Positions 1-8,612 of a stretch of DNA of 64,000 nt are shown one piece after another. The position numbers and the translations under genes were made by a program. Source of the stretch: Lentisphaerae bacterium RIFOXYA12_64_32 (GTDB taxonomy: Bacteria; Verrucomicrobiota; Lentisphaeria; Oligosphaerales; YB12-FULL-65-16). Every line of letters starts with the position of its first letter. The stretch's first letter is position 1. Location of the stretch: positions 1-64,000 of the forward strand of contig MHBL01000194.1 in NCBI GenBank assembly GCA_001803235.1, written 5' to 3'. The notes below the pieces were generated by a model that did not search any database, was not told the DNA's origin, and worked only from the letters and a program-made list of their open reading frames with translations.

Positions 1-172
1 ACGGGGGTCTCACGCATGGGCCAGCACGCCGTCGTTCCACCCGCCACTGACGCATCACGCGTCTCTAGCGCCGCGTGTCGAGTGCCGGGTGTTGGGTATC
101 GGGGGGCACTTTTCGACTGCGGTCGATTGCCGTCGGCGGTCTTCCTGGGGACTTCGCCCCAATGCCACTAAG

Positions 173-258
173 GAAGTAGTGCATGGCTCCAGCCTTGCAC
201 GAACCCGCCGGCACGGATCGGGAACGGTACAGCAAGGCTGGAGCCATGCTGCTACTTC
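173..258. repeat. MITE-like inverted-repeat element, copy 1
   Basis: An 86-bp element whose ends are near-perfect inverted repeats of about 26 bp. The left end begins GAAGTAGTGCATGGCTCCAG and the right end ends TGGAGCCATGCTGCTACTTC. The core pairs GGCTCCAGCCTTGC with GCAAGGCTGGAGCC. A second copy lies at 63222-63321 with a different centre. It is too short to encode a transposase, so it is non-autonomous or a REP-type hairpin. Confidence 0.7.
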
Positions 259-338
259 GCGGAACACCCAAGCTTTGCCGCGTGCGTACTCGCACGTCGG
301 CAACAGCGCCCTCGTTCTGGTTCCCCATCTGCTTCTGG

Positions 339-437
339 TCGTAATCCCGCTCGTAATCCCGCTCGTAATCGTTCCGGATTCCGTGGCCCATCGACTCGGC
401 ACCGAACCATCGAGCGGGATTACGAGCGGGATTACGA
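339..437. repeat. Palindromic array of TCGTAATCCCGC units
   Basis: Three tandem TCGTAATC units separated by CCGC (339-371) are followed about 40 bp later by the inverted form, CGAGCGGGATTACGAGCGGG and onward (411-437). The two arms could form a long hairpin. A diverged relative with CTCGCAATCG units lies at 40930-41030. Confidence 0.7.
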
Positions 438-519
438 TTACCGTTGCGAATGTCGCCGGTCAAGTCCGATTATCAGCTCGGACGGGGTGGATCATCATCG
501 GTCCAGAACACCACATTAC

Positions 520-563
520 GGTACACGCGCAAGCCACCGCCGTTAGCTTGATAGCTATGCCCC
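520..563. repeat. Dispersed 44-nt repeat, left copy
   Basis: The segment containing AAGCCACCG and CGTTAGCTTGATAGC matches 63325-63365 almost base for base in the same orientation. In the right-hand copy it directly follows the MITE-like element. Here it is separated from the matching element by about 260 bp. Confidence 0.65.
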
Positions 564-580
564 GCCCGCCTTCTGGAGGA

Positions 581-636
581 CCTCGGGCCGGGACGGCCCC
601 GAGTACCCTGCTGCGGTCCCGGAGGTCCCGCGCCAC
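581..636. repeat. GGTCCC-type dispersed palindromic repeat, copy 1
   Basis: It contains CCTCGGGCCGGGACGGCCCC followed by CTGCTGCGGTCCCGGAGGTC. Other copies are at 3450-3517 (inverted), 28221-28288 and 62383-62450. All copies are intergenic, next to gene ends. Confidence 0.75.
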
Positions 637-673
637 TGCCAGCCGAGGGCGGCCGGAGACCCGCCGCGCGGCC

Positions 674-3391
674 TCACCCCCAGTTGATGGTCCAGCCGAT
701 TTCGGTCTCTCTGGAGCGCAGCCGGCAGGTCTTCGCCTGTTGCAGGATCCCGTAGGCGGGCGAGTGCGAACAGTCCTCGACGGCCCACTCGCCGTCGCCG
801 GTGAGCCAGCAGATGCCTCTGTCCTCGAGAATCAGTTCGAGGGTGTCTCCGCACACCTGGCGCGCCTCGATCCCGGGCGCCAAGTGGAAGGACACGGTCT
901 TGGACTGTGGCAGCTCACAGGTATCGGTGCCCAGGACGCGATCCGGCCTGAACTCGAGCCGGCGCGACGTCACCGCCCCAAAGCCCCGGTGCTCGCCGCC
1001 GAACTCGGTGTCGCCGACCGTGACCGCGCGGGCCCGGGCGCAGTCGACCATGGTGAAGAGCCCCGGGACACCGGGCGGCCATGGGTTTTGCTCCTTGCCG
1101 TCGACGGCGAGGGTGTTGTGCATGGTCGTGGACCGGAACAGGTTGCGCTGTTCCGGCGCGGGTGTGTACAGGTAAGTGCCGCGGTCGACGATCAACGACC
1201 TGCCGTCCAGCGCGAACACGAACGCGAGCTGGTCGTTGTGCGCGTGGCCGCCGTTGCCGTTCTGTCCGACACCGCCGCAGCGCACCGCGAGGTAGCAGCG
1301 TGGCGAGCGGTACACCCAGAGTCCGAAGTCGGGGTAGGCCGAAAGCGTGGGGCGGTCGAGTTCGAGCTGGACGGAGCGACTGGCGGTGCGGTACGGAAGG
1401 TTGAACCTGCCCGCCAGCCGCCGGACCAGTTCCGTTTCGAGTTGGTATTGCGGTCCTGCAAACGCCGCGAAATCGTCGCGAGCAAACAGCCCATTGATGG
1501 CCGCAACCAGGTGGCGATGGTCCAGCACGTCTTCGGACCAGGCAAGAGGCAATTCCTGCGACTCGCGGCCCCCCGCAGGGGGGGAGCGGTCTTCCGGGGT
1601 CGCGTTGGGTGTGGGGCTGGGACTGGCGGTTTGACCTTGGCCCTCATTGGCGCCCGCTGGCCGTCCGCCGCCGTCTTGCCGCTCCGCCGGCAAGGCGGCG
1701 GCGGACGGCCCCGGGATTCCAAAGGGGGAATCCCCCTTTGGCGGGGTCTGGGGCAGCGCCCCAGCCGGCACCAGCTTCAGGAACCGGCCGCTGTCATTGT
1801 CGCCGATCTGGGGGATGTGCGAGCTTTGCCGGGTGGTATCGACCACGAACTCGGCCATCTTCCGGAGTCGCTCGAAGTACCACTCCGGGAAGGGCGACTC
1901 GACGTCCTTCCGTCCGGGCCGCGACGGTGAGGGCGCGACCTCTGGGAGACCGCTTGCTGACGCGCGCGGCTCGGACAGGCGCTCACCTTTCACTGAGGCA
2001 TCACGCTCGATCGTGCCGCCGGGGACGCGGTGGAACTCGAGAGGCGCCGGCTGCAGCGGCGGTCGTGCCGTGTGCAGGTGATGATCGTACTCCCGCAGCG
2101 CCGCGCGGCGTTCAGGCGTCAGGCCCAGCACCAGAGCCGTGGCGTACACGACCATTTCGGCCGAGAGCCGGTGGTAGCTGGTCGAAGCCTCGAAGTTTGT
2201 GCCGTCCTCGTGAAACTGCTTGCGGACTTCGCCGATCAGTTCCTGCACACCGAAAGCCAGCCACGCATCGGCCTGCGGGGTCCGCGGCAAGTGCGCGGCG
2301 GCGAACAGGAGTCCTGCGATGTCCGCCAGGTAGTGGTTCGAGGTCAGGACAGGCGACCACTCCAGGTTGCCCGCGATGTGCAGCGCGTGTTCGTGGACGC
2401 TGCGCGCGAACGCGGCCTCGAACCGGCCATCGAATTCCGCCCCCGCCTTTCGGAACAGGTCGTAGGCGACCAGCCAGTTCGCCACACGTATGGCCACGTC
2501 CATGGTGCAGGCCCAGTTGACCCCGAACCGCGGCGGGTTGGCGGCAATAAAATCCAGCACCTGGTTGCGGAATTCGCGGGGCAAGGAACAAGTCGTCTGT
2601 TTCGATTCAGGTGTGCGGTCGCCACCCCGGGCCTGCACGACTTGCCCGCCCTCGCCACGTGGCAAGGGGGATGCTTTGCCGTCCATCCCGCCGGCTTCAG
2701 CGGGCGGGACCGTTCGCGCCTGGAAATGGCAGACCCGCCGCTGGTCTGTCGTTTCCGGGCGCTGACACGAAGGGGGTCCGGGGGAAGTCAATGACGTCCC
2801 CCGGCCGCCGGAGGCAGTCTTGGGACCCGGCGCCCCGCGGCACGTGCCGTACGCCAGCGCCAGTTGCGGCAGGTGCTGCATGCGCGCCAGTTCCCAGGGG
2901 ACTTTCACGTCCACGCCCGGCCGCTCGCCGTAGCGGATGTCGCGGTACCAGGTCCTGGCCGACCAGTGGTAGCCGGATTTGACGTCCGCCTGCCAGTCGA
3001 TGGGCGCATAGTCGGTGTCGAGCAAGGCGCGGATGCGTCGCGCTTCCGTCCGGTTCGCAGGGTTGATCTCGTTCTCGATGTTGACCTTCCTGGCCCGGTT
3101 CACGCAGACCCAGCCGGTCCCGAGCAGGTCGACACGGTGCGCGAGGTACGCCTCTGAGAGAAACAGCAGCGTGCGTTGGGTCTCGGGCGCAAGGGCGGGG
3201 AAGAACGGCTCGCCGTGGGCGCGCAGGCCGAGCGCCAGTTCGGACGAGGTGTAGGGGGCGAACGTGCTCCGACGCCTGTCCTTCACGCGCCGGAAGGCCG
3301 ACGCCGACAGGCGCCGGAGGAGCGCGAGCGCCGCGCCGGGTATCCGGCGGAACGGCACGGCAGCCAAGCGGTTGATCAGCGAGTTAGGCAT
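674..3391 (-). CDS. Heparinase II/III-like protein with three repeat-derived insertions
   Basis: It resembles the heparinase II/III or alginate-lyase-like proteins common in exopolysaccharide loci, which act on uronic-acid polysaccharides outside the cytoplasm; the substrate is unknown. The N-terminal toroid domain shows PWELARMQHLPQL near residue 165 and FRNQVLDFIAANPPRFGVNW near 274. The C-terminal domain shows GGHAHNDQLAFVF and VDRGTYLYT, typical of the family. The protein is 905 aa, but roughly 200 aa lie in three low-complexity Pro/Gly/Arg inserts (about 183-271, 458-498 and 545-612), so without them it would be near the usual 700 aa. The insert DNA is palindromic and repeat-like. I chose ATG 3391; an upstream TTG at 3409 is possible. 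No clear signal peptide is visible. It is the last gene of the minus-strand locus. Confidence 0.85.
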   Translation of the reverse strand: MPNSLINRLAAVPFRRIPGAALALLRRLSASAFRRVKDRRRSTFAPYTSSELALGLRAHGEPFFPALAPETQRTLLFLSEAYLAHRVDLLGTGWVCVNRARKVNIENEINPANRTEARRIRALLDTDYAPIDWQADVKSGYHWSARTWYRDIRYGERPGVDVKVPWELARMQHLPQLALAYGTCRGAPGPKTASGGRGTSLTSPGPPSCQRPETTDQRRVCHFQARTVPPAEAGGMDGKASPLPRGEGGQVVQARGGDRTPESKQTTCSLPREFRNQVLDFIAANPPRFGVNWACTMDVAIRVANWLVAYDLFRKAGAEFDGRFEAAFARSVHEHALHIAGNLEWSPVLTSNHYLADIAGLLFAAAHLPRTPQADAWLAFGVQELIGEVRKQFHEDGTNFEASTSYHRLSAEMVVYATALVLGLTPERRAALREYDHHLHTARPPLQPAPLEFHRVPGGTIERDASVKGERLSEPRASASGLPEVAPSPSRPGRKDVESPFPEWYFERLRKMAEFVVDTTRQSSHIPQIGDNDSGRFLKLVPAGALPQTPPKGDSPFGIPGPSAAALPAERQDGGGRPAGANEGQGQTASPSPTPNATPEDRSPPAGGRESQELPLAWSEDVLDHRHLVAAINGLFARDDFAAFAGPQYQLETELVRRLAGRFNLPYRTASRSVQLELDRPTLSAYPDFGLWVYRSPRCYLAVRCGGVGQNGNGGHAHNDQLAFVFALDGRSLIVDRGTYLYTPAPEQRNLFRSTTMHNTLAVDGKEQNPWPPGVPGLFTMVDCARARAVTVGDTEFGGEHRGFGAVTSRRLEFRPDRVLGTDTCELPQSKTVSFHLAPGIEARQVCGDTLELILEDRGICWLTGDGEWAVEDCSHSPAYGILQQAKTCRLRSRETEIGWTINWG
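1556..1790. repeat. Palindromic insertion in the heparinase gene (insert 3)
   Basis: Two palindromes lie within the reading frame. At 1661-1713, GGCCGTCCGCCGCCG pairs with CGGCGGCGGACGGCC. Near 1724-1746, CCAAAGGGGGAATCCCCCTTTGG is a perfect palindrome. The frame is open through both and encodes a Pro/Gly/Ala-rich linker. Confidence 0.65.
1898..2020. repeat. Repeat insertion in the heparinase gene (insert 2)
   Basis: It includes a 30-nt core at 1950-1979 (ACCGCTTGCTGACGCGCGCG, then GCTCGGACAG) that recurs inverted in non-coding DNA at 39944-39973 with two mismatches. In the gene it encodes the peptide LSEPRASASG. Confidence 0.65.
2578..2845. repeat. Low-complexity insertion in the heparinase gene (insert 1)
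   Basis: About 89 codons separate two motifs that are normally close in heparinase-like N-terminal domains. The translation is Gly/Pro/Arg/Ser-rich with no domain character. The DNA contains short inverted repeats such as CCCGCCGGCTTCAGCGGGCGGG. Confidence 0.55.
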
Positions 3392-3449
3392 GGTGGATAC
3401 GGACGGCAATCATCCGGCGCCGCGCGGCGCCGGGCCGTGGCGCGGGACC

Positions 3450-3517
3450 GTGGCGCGGGACCTCTGGGACCGCAGCAGGGTGCATCGGGGCCGTCCCGGC
3501 CCGAGGCCCTCGGCCGG
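3450..3517. repeat. GGTCCC-type dispersed repeat, copy 2 (inverted)
   Basis: The reverse complement matches the copies at 581, 28221 and 62383. The readable core is GGACCTCTGGGACCGCAGCA followed by CGGGGCCGTCCCGGCCCGAG. It lies between the heparinase-like gene and the methyltransferase at 3609. Confidence 0.7.
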
Positions 3518-3608
3518 AGATCCGTCTTCGCGCGAGCAGCTTCGCCGGACAGAGCCGGCCGGCGTACCCTGCTTCGGCGCGGGACGCACCGAGCCACTGC
3601 GGTCGACG

Positions 3609-4439
3609 CTACAGCCCGGACACGGTTGCTGCGGGGCGCCCAGTCTTGATCGCCTCGATGGTCATGAACCATCCGCACCGGTGGAACCCCAGGCAGGCTG
3701 CCAGCGCATAGGCGATGGCGCGGCAGGGCCAGGGCTTGTGCCAGAGCAGATCATAGGCGGTTGCCTTTGCCTCGGTCCGACGTACCTGCACCGGGCATGT
3801 CGCGAGGAAGCGGACGATCTCTGAGCGGGAGAAGGCCTTGGTGCCCATGCTTTCCTGGTGATGAAACAGGATGTCCGAGACTCGCGCAAACGGGCGGAAC
3901 CTGGCCAGACCGAACGCCAGGTACCTCTGGAACGCCAGCAGTGAGTGGCGGTTGTAGATCATGACCTTGATTGTGCCCCCGACCCGTGTGCACCGGACGA
4001 TCTCCCGGAACGCCTTGAACGTGTCCGGGGTGTGGTGGATGACACCCCAGGAGTAAACGAGGTCAAAGAACTCGTCCGGGTATGGGAGGTTCTCCGCGTC
4101 CGCCACTCGGACTTCTTCCGCCCGCAAGCCGTAGACATCGAGACGTCGTTTCGCGTGTTCAATGGCTGCCTCGGTGAGGTCGACGCCGTAGGCTTTGGCG
4201 CCGGCGCGGACCCACTGCAGGAAGTCGGTGGCGGCGCCGACACCCACCTCCAGCACCTTCTGGCCGCAGTGGCGGGTGAACTGGGCGAACGCGAAGATTT
4301 CCGGCTCCACCTCGTAGCGGTGCGCCTCGATCTGGTCGAAGTACTCGCGCGAGTACTTCGGGGCCGATGCCGCGCCGGTCCCGCACGCTTCGCGATTCCA
4401 ATAGTCGGCGACCCGGGTCTTGAGTTCGTCCGGGTTCAT
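3609..4439 (-). CDS. Class I SAM-dependent methyltransferase
   Basis: A 276-aa cytoplasmic methyltransferase of the Methyltransf_11/25 type. Motif I is VLEVGVGAATDFLQW (SAM binding), followed by the acidic YGVDLTEAAI, then DLVYSWGVIHHTPD (motif IV region) and VGGTIKVMIYNRHS. The VIHHTPD form is typical of enzymes acting on small molecules or sugars. Its place in a glycan locus suggests it methylates a sugar or glycan-linked acceptor, but the substrate cannot be read from the sequence. It starts at an ATG at 4439, 61 bp after the stop of the preceding methyltransferase gene at 4501. Confidence 0.85.
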   Translation of the reverse strand: MNPDELKTRVADYWNREACGTGAASAPKYSREYFDQIEAHRYEVEPEIFAFAQFTRHCGQKVLEVGVGAATDFLQWVRAGAKAYGVDLTEAAIEHAKRRLDVYGLRAEEVRVADAENLPYPDEFFDLVYSWGVIHHTPDTFKAFREIVRCTRVGGTIKVMIYNRHSLLAFQRYLAFGLARFRPFARVSDILFHHQESMGTKAFSRSEIVRFLATCPVQVRRTEAKATAYDLLWHKPWPCRAIAYALAACLGFHRCGWFMTIEAIKTGRPAATVSGL

Positions 4440-4500
4440 GAGTTCATCCCGATGGGTCGGGTTTATTCTTGCGTAACCGGAGTCGGGCCGATTCCCTGTT

Positions 4501-5436
4501 TCATGCGCCAGTTGGAGCTCCGTCGGTCCCGCGCTGACCGGAGCTCGAAGCGGCGCCGAACCGCAGCTCGTGCCAGAGTTGACGCCGCCGGTGCAGGCGT
4601 CCCGGACGGATATCGACGGGCGGCACGGCCGGCGACGCGGAGAGATCCTTGCGGAGCGCGAACATCCAGTCCGAGGCGAGGCAAAGCGGGAGCAGCCGCG
4701 CCAGGTTCACATTAAGGCTGGCCAGCGTCTCGAAGCGGTCCAGCAGAGAGCATGACGGGCAGGCATGCAGGAACATCCTTGCCTGACAGGCTACAGGTGT
4801 CCAGGCGTTTCTCGCGAACAGGTTCAGAAGCCTGCGACGCGTGAAGAATTGACGATGGAACGACGAAGCGTTCGTGTCGAGGCCGAGGTCTGCCCGTACC
4901 GGACTGGGGAGGCTCGGCACGGGAGGTCTAGTGTGGTTCGCCCCGCGTCGGGGGTGCAGGACATACAGGTGGAGAAGTGTCTGGGCCAGGCAGGTCAGCT
5001 CGGATGGGCCATAGCCGTTGGGTACGGTCAGGAGGAGGACCCCGTCGTCTTTGAGGAGCGACCGCAGTTCGGCCAGGAATGCCGCGGGACTGTCCACGTG
5101 TTCGAGCACCTCCGAGGCGATGACGATATCGAACCGGTCACCGGCCGGCATGGACGTGGTGAACCTTACATTCGGCAGTCCGCCGAACCGGGCCATGGCG
5201 TGCGAGATGGACGCGGCATCGGGGTCCATGCCGATCAGATGCGCCCGGGGCAGGAGCCGGGCGAGGTATTGCGTGAGGTGTTCGCCAGTGCCACAGCCCA
5301 CGTCGAGGATGGTTGGTCTTGCGAACAGACGGGCATGTCGGGCGACGAACCGCAGCCGGGTGGCGAGGGCGCGGCTGGTTTCGGGCGGCCATTCGAAACT
5401 CGCGGGCGTATCGGCGGCATCGGCATTAGCATGCAT
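4501..5436 (-). CDS. Class I SAM-dependent methyltransferase
   Basis: A 311-aa methyltransferase with ILDVGCGTGEHLTQYLAR (motif I), LIGMDPDAASI, FDIVIASEVLEHVDSP and DDGVLLLTVPNGYGP, a pattern seen in ubiquinone/sugar methyltransferase-like proteins of polysaccharide clusters. I took ATG 5436. The frame runs upstream to 5559, but that part overlaps the glycosyltransferase gene and is low complexity. With this start it overlaps the 3' end of the upstream glycosyltransferase by 11 bp, which suggests translational coupling. The C-terminal 40 residues are Arg/Ser/Gly-rich and probably not part of the fold. Confidence 0.82.
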   Translation of the reverse strand: MHANADAADTPASFEWPPETSRALATRLRFVARHARLFARPTILDVGCGTGEHLTQYLARLLPRAHLIGMDPDAASISHAMARFGGLPNVRFTTSMPAGDRFDIVIASEVLEHVDSPAAFLAELRSLLKDDGVLLLTVPNGYGPSELTCLAQTLLHLYVLHPRRGANHTRPPVPSLPSPVRADLGLDTNASSFHRQFFTRRRLLNLFARNAWTPVACQARMFLHACPSCSLLDRFETLASLNVNLARLLPLCLASDWMFALRKDLSASPAVPPVDIRPGRLHRRRQLWHELRFGAASSSGQRGTDGAPTGA

Positions 5437-6769
5437 CGACGTCTGGTGGACTCCCGCGCTGACTTGCCGCCGCGGCCAGTGCCCGCCGAAAGCGGCACCG
5501 CACGGTGTCGGCGGCGTGATGCTGTCGGGCCGTCTGGCGTGCGGCCCGCGAGAGTGCATCCCGCAGCGGCAAGTCGGAGAGGACTCGCCTCAAACCGGCT
5601 GCCAGTGCGGCGGGTGAATGCTGATCGACGACCAGGCCCCACCCCGCTTGGCGGGCGTACTCGACTTGGGCGATACCGGCTGGGCCATAGACCAGAATGG
5701 GAACGCCGCTGGCCAGATACGGCGGCACTTTGGCGGGGAGCGAGAGCCGGATGAAGTGGATCGAGCCCGCGTCGAAGTTGACCGGCAGCAGCAAGACATC
5801 CGCTGAACAGAGCAGGCGTCGGAACTCGTTGTCGGATTCGGGTGCTTCGTGAAGGCGCACTGGGGCGGAGGACAGCCTGCGGGCTGTGTCCGGCCGCAAC
5901 CGCGCACTGGCAGTGTAGACATCCAGCACGATCTCCTGTCCGGCAGCAGCAAGGTCCCTTACGGCGTCGGCGGTATCCAGCAGGCTCTGTTCCTGAGCGA
6001 ACGCGAGTATGGACCCGGCGTAGACCACACGGGCGGGACTGGCCGGCCGGAGGTCGGTTCTGAGGTGCGGCGTCCACTCGTCGCAGTCGACGAGGTTGGG
6101 GACCGCTTGAAAGGCGCCACCGTAGCGTTCCTGGTACTCTGCGGCCATGGCATCGCAGATGGCCAGGCGCGTCGCGGAGCTGGCCAGCAGTGCGGTGAGG
6201 GTTCGCCGGTAAAGCCGGCGCAAGTACGGGCCGAACAGTCCGGTTCGCTTTGGGTCCGTAACCCCCTCGTCCATCAAGTGCACGGCCACCGGCAGGTCGA
6301 AACGGCGTCGGATGGCGTCCGCCAGACCGATGATCCCCGGACTGCCGAGGATTGTGTAGAGCACCTCAGGTTGAAAGTCCTCGATCCAGCGTGCCAATTG
6401 GGGGGAGAGCCGACCGCGGTCAGGGATGCCGGCATCGCCCACGGCACGTTGAACGATTCGGAACCACAGGGGCGGGGGCCTTCCGGGTGCGAGTGGCCCA
6501 GCCCGGCCCGGCGCGCCGCCGCCGGCAGAGGCCTGCACCCAGCGCCTGAGCCCGGAGAACGGCCGCATCCAGCCCAGTTCCTGCGAGGACAGGACGTAGA
6601 CACGGCGACAAACGTCGCTTTCAACGGGGACGGAATCGTTGGTGACCGTGGCCAGGCTGTCCAAGGGCCAGCCGCGAAAAAGATTCGAGAACAAGACCCC
6701 GCCACCCGTGACGCGGTTGAATGCACACGGCGTGAGGAAGAGCACTCTGGGATAGTCGTCGCGCACCAT
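5426..6769 (-). CDS. Glycosyltransferase, GT4-like (GT-B fold)
   Basis: A 447-aa putative glycosyltransferase transferring a sugar from an activated donor at the cytoplasmic face. The N-terminus (PRVLFLTPCAFNRVTGGGVL) has the usual GT-B opening with a Gly-rich acceptor loop. The C-terminal half has VVYAGSILAF and VRLHEAPESDNEFRRLLCSA, followed by LSLPAKVPPYLASGVPILVY. The last segment resembles the donor-binding region of GT4 enzymes, where the usual E-x7-E is here less obvious. An Ala/Gly/Pro-rich stretch near residues 90-110 may be a tolerated insertion. It is 12 bp from the membrane protein upstream and overlaps the methyltransferase downstream. Confidence 0.8.
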   Translation of the reverse strand: MVRDDYPRVLFLTPCAFNRVTGGGVLFSNLFRGWPLDSLATVTNDSVPVESDVCRRVYVLSSQELGWMRPFSGLRRWVQASAGGGAPGRAGPLAPGRPPPLWFRIVQRAVGDAGIPDRGRLSPQLARWIEDFQPEVLYTILGSPGIIGLADAIRRRFDLPVAVHLMDEGVTDPKRTGLFGPYLRRLYRRTLTALLASSATRLAICDAMAAEYQERYGGAFQAVPNLVDCDEWTPHLRTDLRPASPARVVYAGSILAFAQEQSLLDTADAVRDLAAAGQEIVLDVYTASARLRPDTARRLSSAPVRLHEAPESDNEFRRLLCSADVLLLPVNFDAGSIHFIRLSLPAKVPPYLASGVPILVYGPAGIAQVEYARQAGWGLVVDQHSPAALAAGLRRVLSDLPLRDALSRAARQTARQHHAADTVRCRFRRALAAAASQRGSPPDVDAC

Positions 6770-6781
6770 TGCCTGGCAGAC

Positions 6782-8440
6782 TCACAGACGAGAGCCGCAC
6801 GGGGTCCTGTCCGCGGCGGCCGTGGGATTGAGGCGGAAGACCCTGTACCGGCCGTGGTAGAAGGTCCGATCGGGCGAGTAGTCCAGGCCCGTGTCTCGCT
6901 CCAAGCCGGGCAGGTCCAGGTCCTCGTCGAACTGGATCAGGAGCTGCGGCCGGAGTCGGGTCACGTTCTCCACGAGTATCGTCCTCCATGTCGGCAGGAC
7001 TGGGTCCATCAGGCCGCTGTTCGTGTTCAGCCAGTTGATGGGCGACCTGCGTCCGCAGAGCACGTGCAATTGCGGCACACATCCCCAGACCAGAACATAA
7101 TCGTCTTCCCGGGTCGTCTCCGTGATGTACCCGGCCACTTCCGCGGCGGCGAGATTCTTCTCCATGATGTGCCAGTCGGCGACGGGCCAAAGTCTGAGTT
7201 CCAGCGGTGTGGGACACGTGCGCGAAAGCAGGCGCACGATGTGAGTCAGGTCCAGCAGCAGCAGCACAGCCAGCAGCGATGTCAGTCCCACGGCCGGCGC
7301 GTGGCCGGCGGACAGTGGCCCCCAGAGTTTCCAGATACCCATACCGGCCAGAATCGATGCGGCTGGCAGGCATGGGATGAAGTGGAAGTAGAAAAAACGG
7401 CCTTGTAGGACGATGGCCGTCAGGCAACCTGCCAGCCACGCAACGGCCAGGCGTTCCGGGATTGGATAGTGGGGCCGGAGCACGAGCCCCAACAGGACCA
7501 GGAGCAGGAGACAACGGCTGCTGCGCAACAAGGGGGGCATGAAGTGCCAGGCGGCGCGCACGGTGGAATAGGGGCGCCAGGCAATCCGCATCGCGACGGG
7601 CGCCAACTTGGGCCATACGGGACACAGGACCAGCGCGAGCAGAAGCCGCCTGAGAAGACCGACCCGGACGGACTGCGCGATCTTGGGGCACAGCGTTTCG
7701 GGGTCAGTGTTCGGTGATGCTCGCGGCCTGGCGGCGTAACCGATGACTCCGAGATTCTCCTGCAGGAGAAGCCCGTTCCGCCAGAGGAACAGGAAGAAGA
7801 GCACGATGGCCGCGGTTGCACCGGCGACCGAGAACAGAAGTCTGTCCCAGCCGGGCTCGTGCCACAGGGCGACCAGCCAGAGCGGGAAGTACTCGACGAG
7901 TTGGGAGATCTTGAACAGGAGCGAAGACATGAACATCAGGAACACGACAAGCCCAATCAGCCAGGGCTGTGCTGGCCTTGCCAGGCACGACACGACCAGA
8001 ACGCAGATCGCAACGGACAGGAGCAGAGCGGAGCGCTCGGCGGTCTCGAAGTGGATGCCGAAAAACGGGTTGCTCGAACCGACGAGGTAGACGATCCACA
8101 CCACCGCGCCAAGGGCGAACTGGTTAGGAAGAAGGATGGACATACCGGCCAAGAGCAGTCCGGCCGTCGCCCAGTTCCAGGCCAGGAAGACACGGCGGGA
8201 AATCCGTTCGGGATCGCCGACCCCGAACAGCGCAAACCACAGGCGGAACAGGAATTTGCTTCCCAAGCGCGTGCACCCCACCAGGACATTCATCTGCTGC
8301 CGCAGAGAAACGCCGCGGTTGTGGAATGCCGCCCAATAGGAGTGCCACCCGGCGTCCTGATGGCAGGCGAGATTCAGGAACGGACGATTCAGCGTCAGGT
8401 AGAGGACCGTTCCCATTAGAAAGAACAGCAGGATCAGCAT
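6782..8440 (-). CDS. Polytopic membrane protein, glycosyltransferase-39-like or O-antigen-type
   Basis: A 552-aa integral membrane protein with about ten hydrophobic segments. It starts MLILLFFLMGTVLYLTLNRP and ends in a soluble domain of about 130 residues. The early loop after the first helix (DAGWHSYWAAFHNRGVSL) resembles the D/H-containing first periplasmic loop of GT-C enzymes (ArnT/PMT class), which use polyprenyl-phosphate sugars. The C-terminal part, with VLVWGCVPQLHVLCGRRSP, is of a kind common in such proteins. The function is inferred from fold and location; a sugar transferase acting on lipid-linked glycan is most likely. It lies 12 bp upstream of the GT4 gene. Confidence 0.65.
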   Translation of the reverse strand: MLILLFFLMGTVLYLTLNRPFLNLACHQDAGWHSYWAAFHNRGVSLRQQMNVLVGCTRLGSKFLFRLWFALFGVGDPERISRRVFLAWNWATAGLLLAGMSILLPNQFALGAVVWIVYLVGSSNPFFGIHFETAERSALLLSVAICVLVVSCLARPAQPWLIGLVVFLMFMSSLLFKISQLVEYFPLWLVALWHEPGWDRLLFSVAGATAAIVLFFLFLWRNGLLLQENLGVIGYAARPRASPNTDPETLCPKIAQSVRVGLLRRLLLALVLCPVWPKLAPVAMRIAWRPYSTVRAAWHFMPPLLRSSRCLLLLVLLGLVLRPHYPIPERLAVAWLAGCLTAIVLQGRFFYFHFIPCLPAASILAGMGIWKLWGPLSAGHAPAVGLTSLLAVLLLLDLTHIVRLLSRTCPTPLELRLWPVADWHIMEKNLAAAEVAGYITETTREDDYVLVWGCVPQLHVLCGRRSPINWLNTNSGLMDPVLPTWRTILVENVTRLRPQLLIQFDEDLDLPGLERDTGLDYSPDRTFYHGRYRVFRLNPTAAADRTPCGSRL

Positions 8441-8612
8441 GGCGCGACCAACGGACGGCTGTCAACGAGTGGCGTTTTCCGCAGGAATACCGGTGAATTG
8501 ATGGACATGGGAGGCACTTGCAGGATCCCAGCGCCCCAAATGGAGGGCGAGCGGCCTCGCGAGCCGTCCCCCGCACGAGCCGGGAGGCCATGCAGGTGCC
8601 TCATGGGACTCG

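Larger units (their letters stand above)
1..673. other. Repeat-rich non-coding left flank
   Basis: No convincing gene is visible. Long open frames here come from high GC and give low-complexity Arg/Pro/Ala translations. The stretch holds a MITE-like inverted repeat (173-258), a palindromic TCGTAATCCCGC array (339-437), a 44-nt segment repeated near the right edge of the window (520-563) and one copy of the dispersed GGTCCC repeat (581-636). It lies downstream of the heparinase-like gene. Confidence 0.6.

Noticed and set aside
339-437. CRISPR array
   Set aside because: The TCGTAATCC units are direct and inverted with no spacers of constant length, and there are no cas genes.
89-1930. Very long plus-strand open frame opposite the heparinase-like gene
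   Set aside because: It crosses non-coding repeats and the antisense of a clear gene. The translation is Arg/Gly/Val-rich without any domain.
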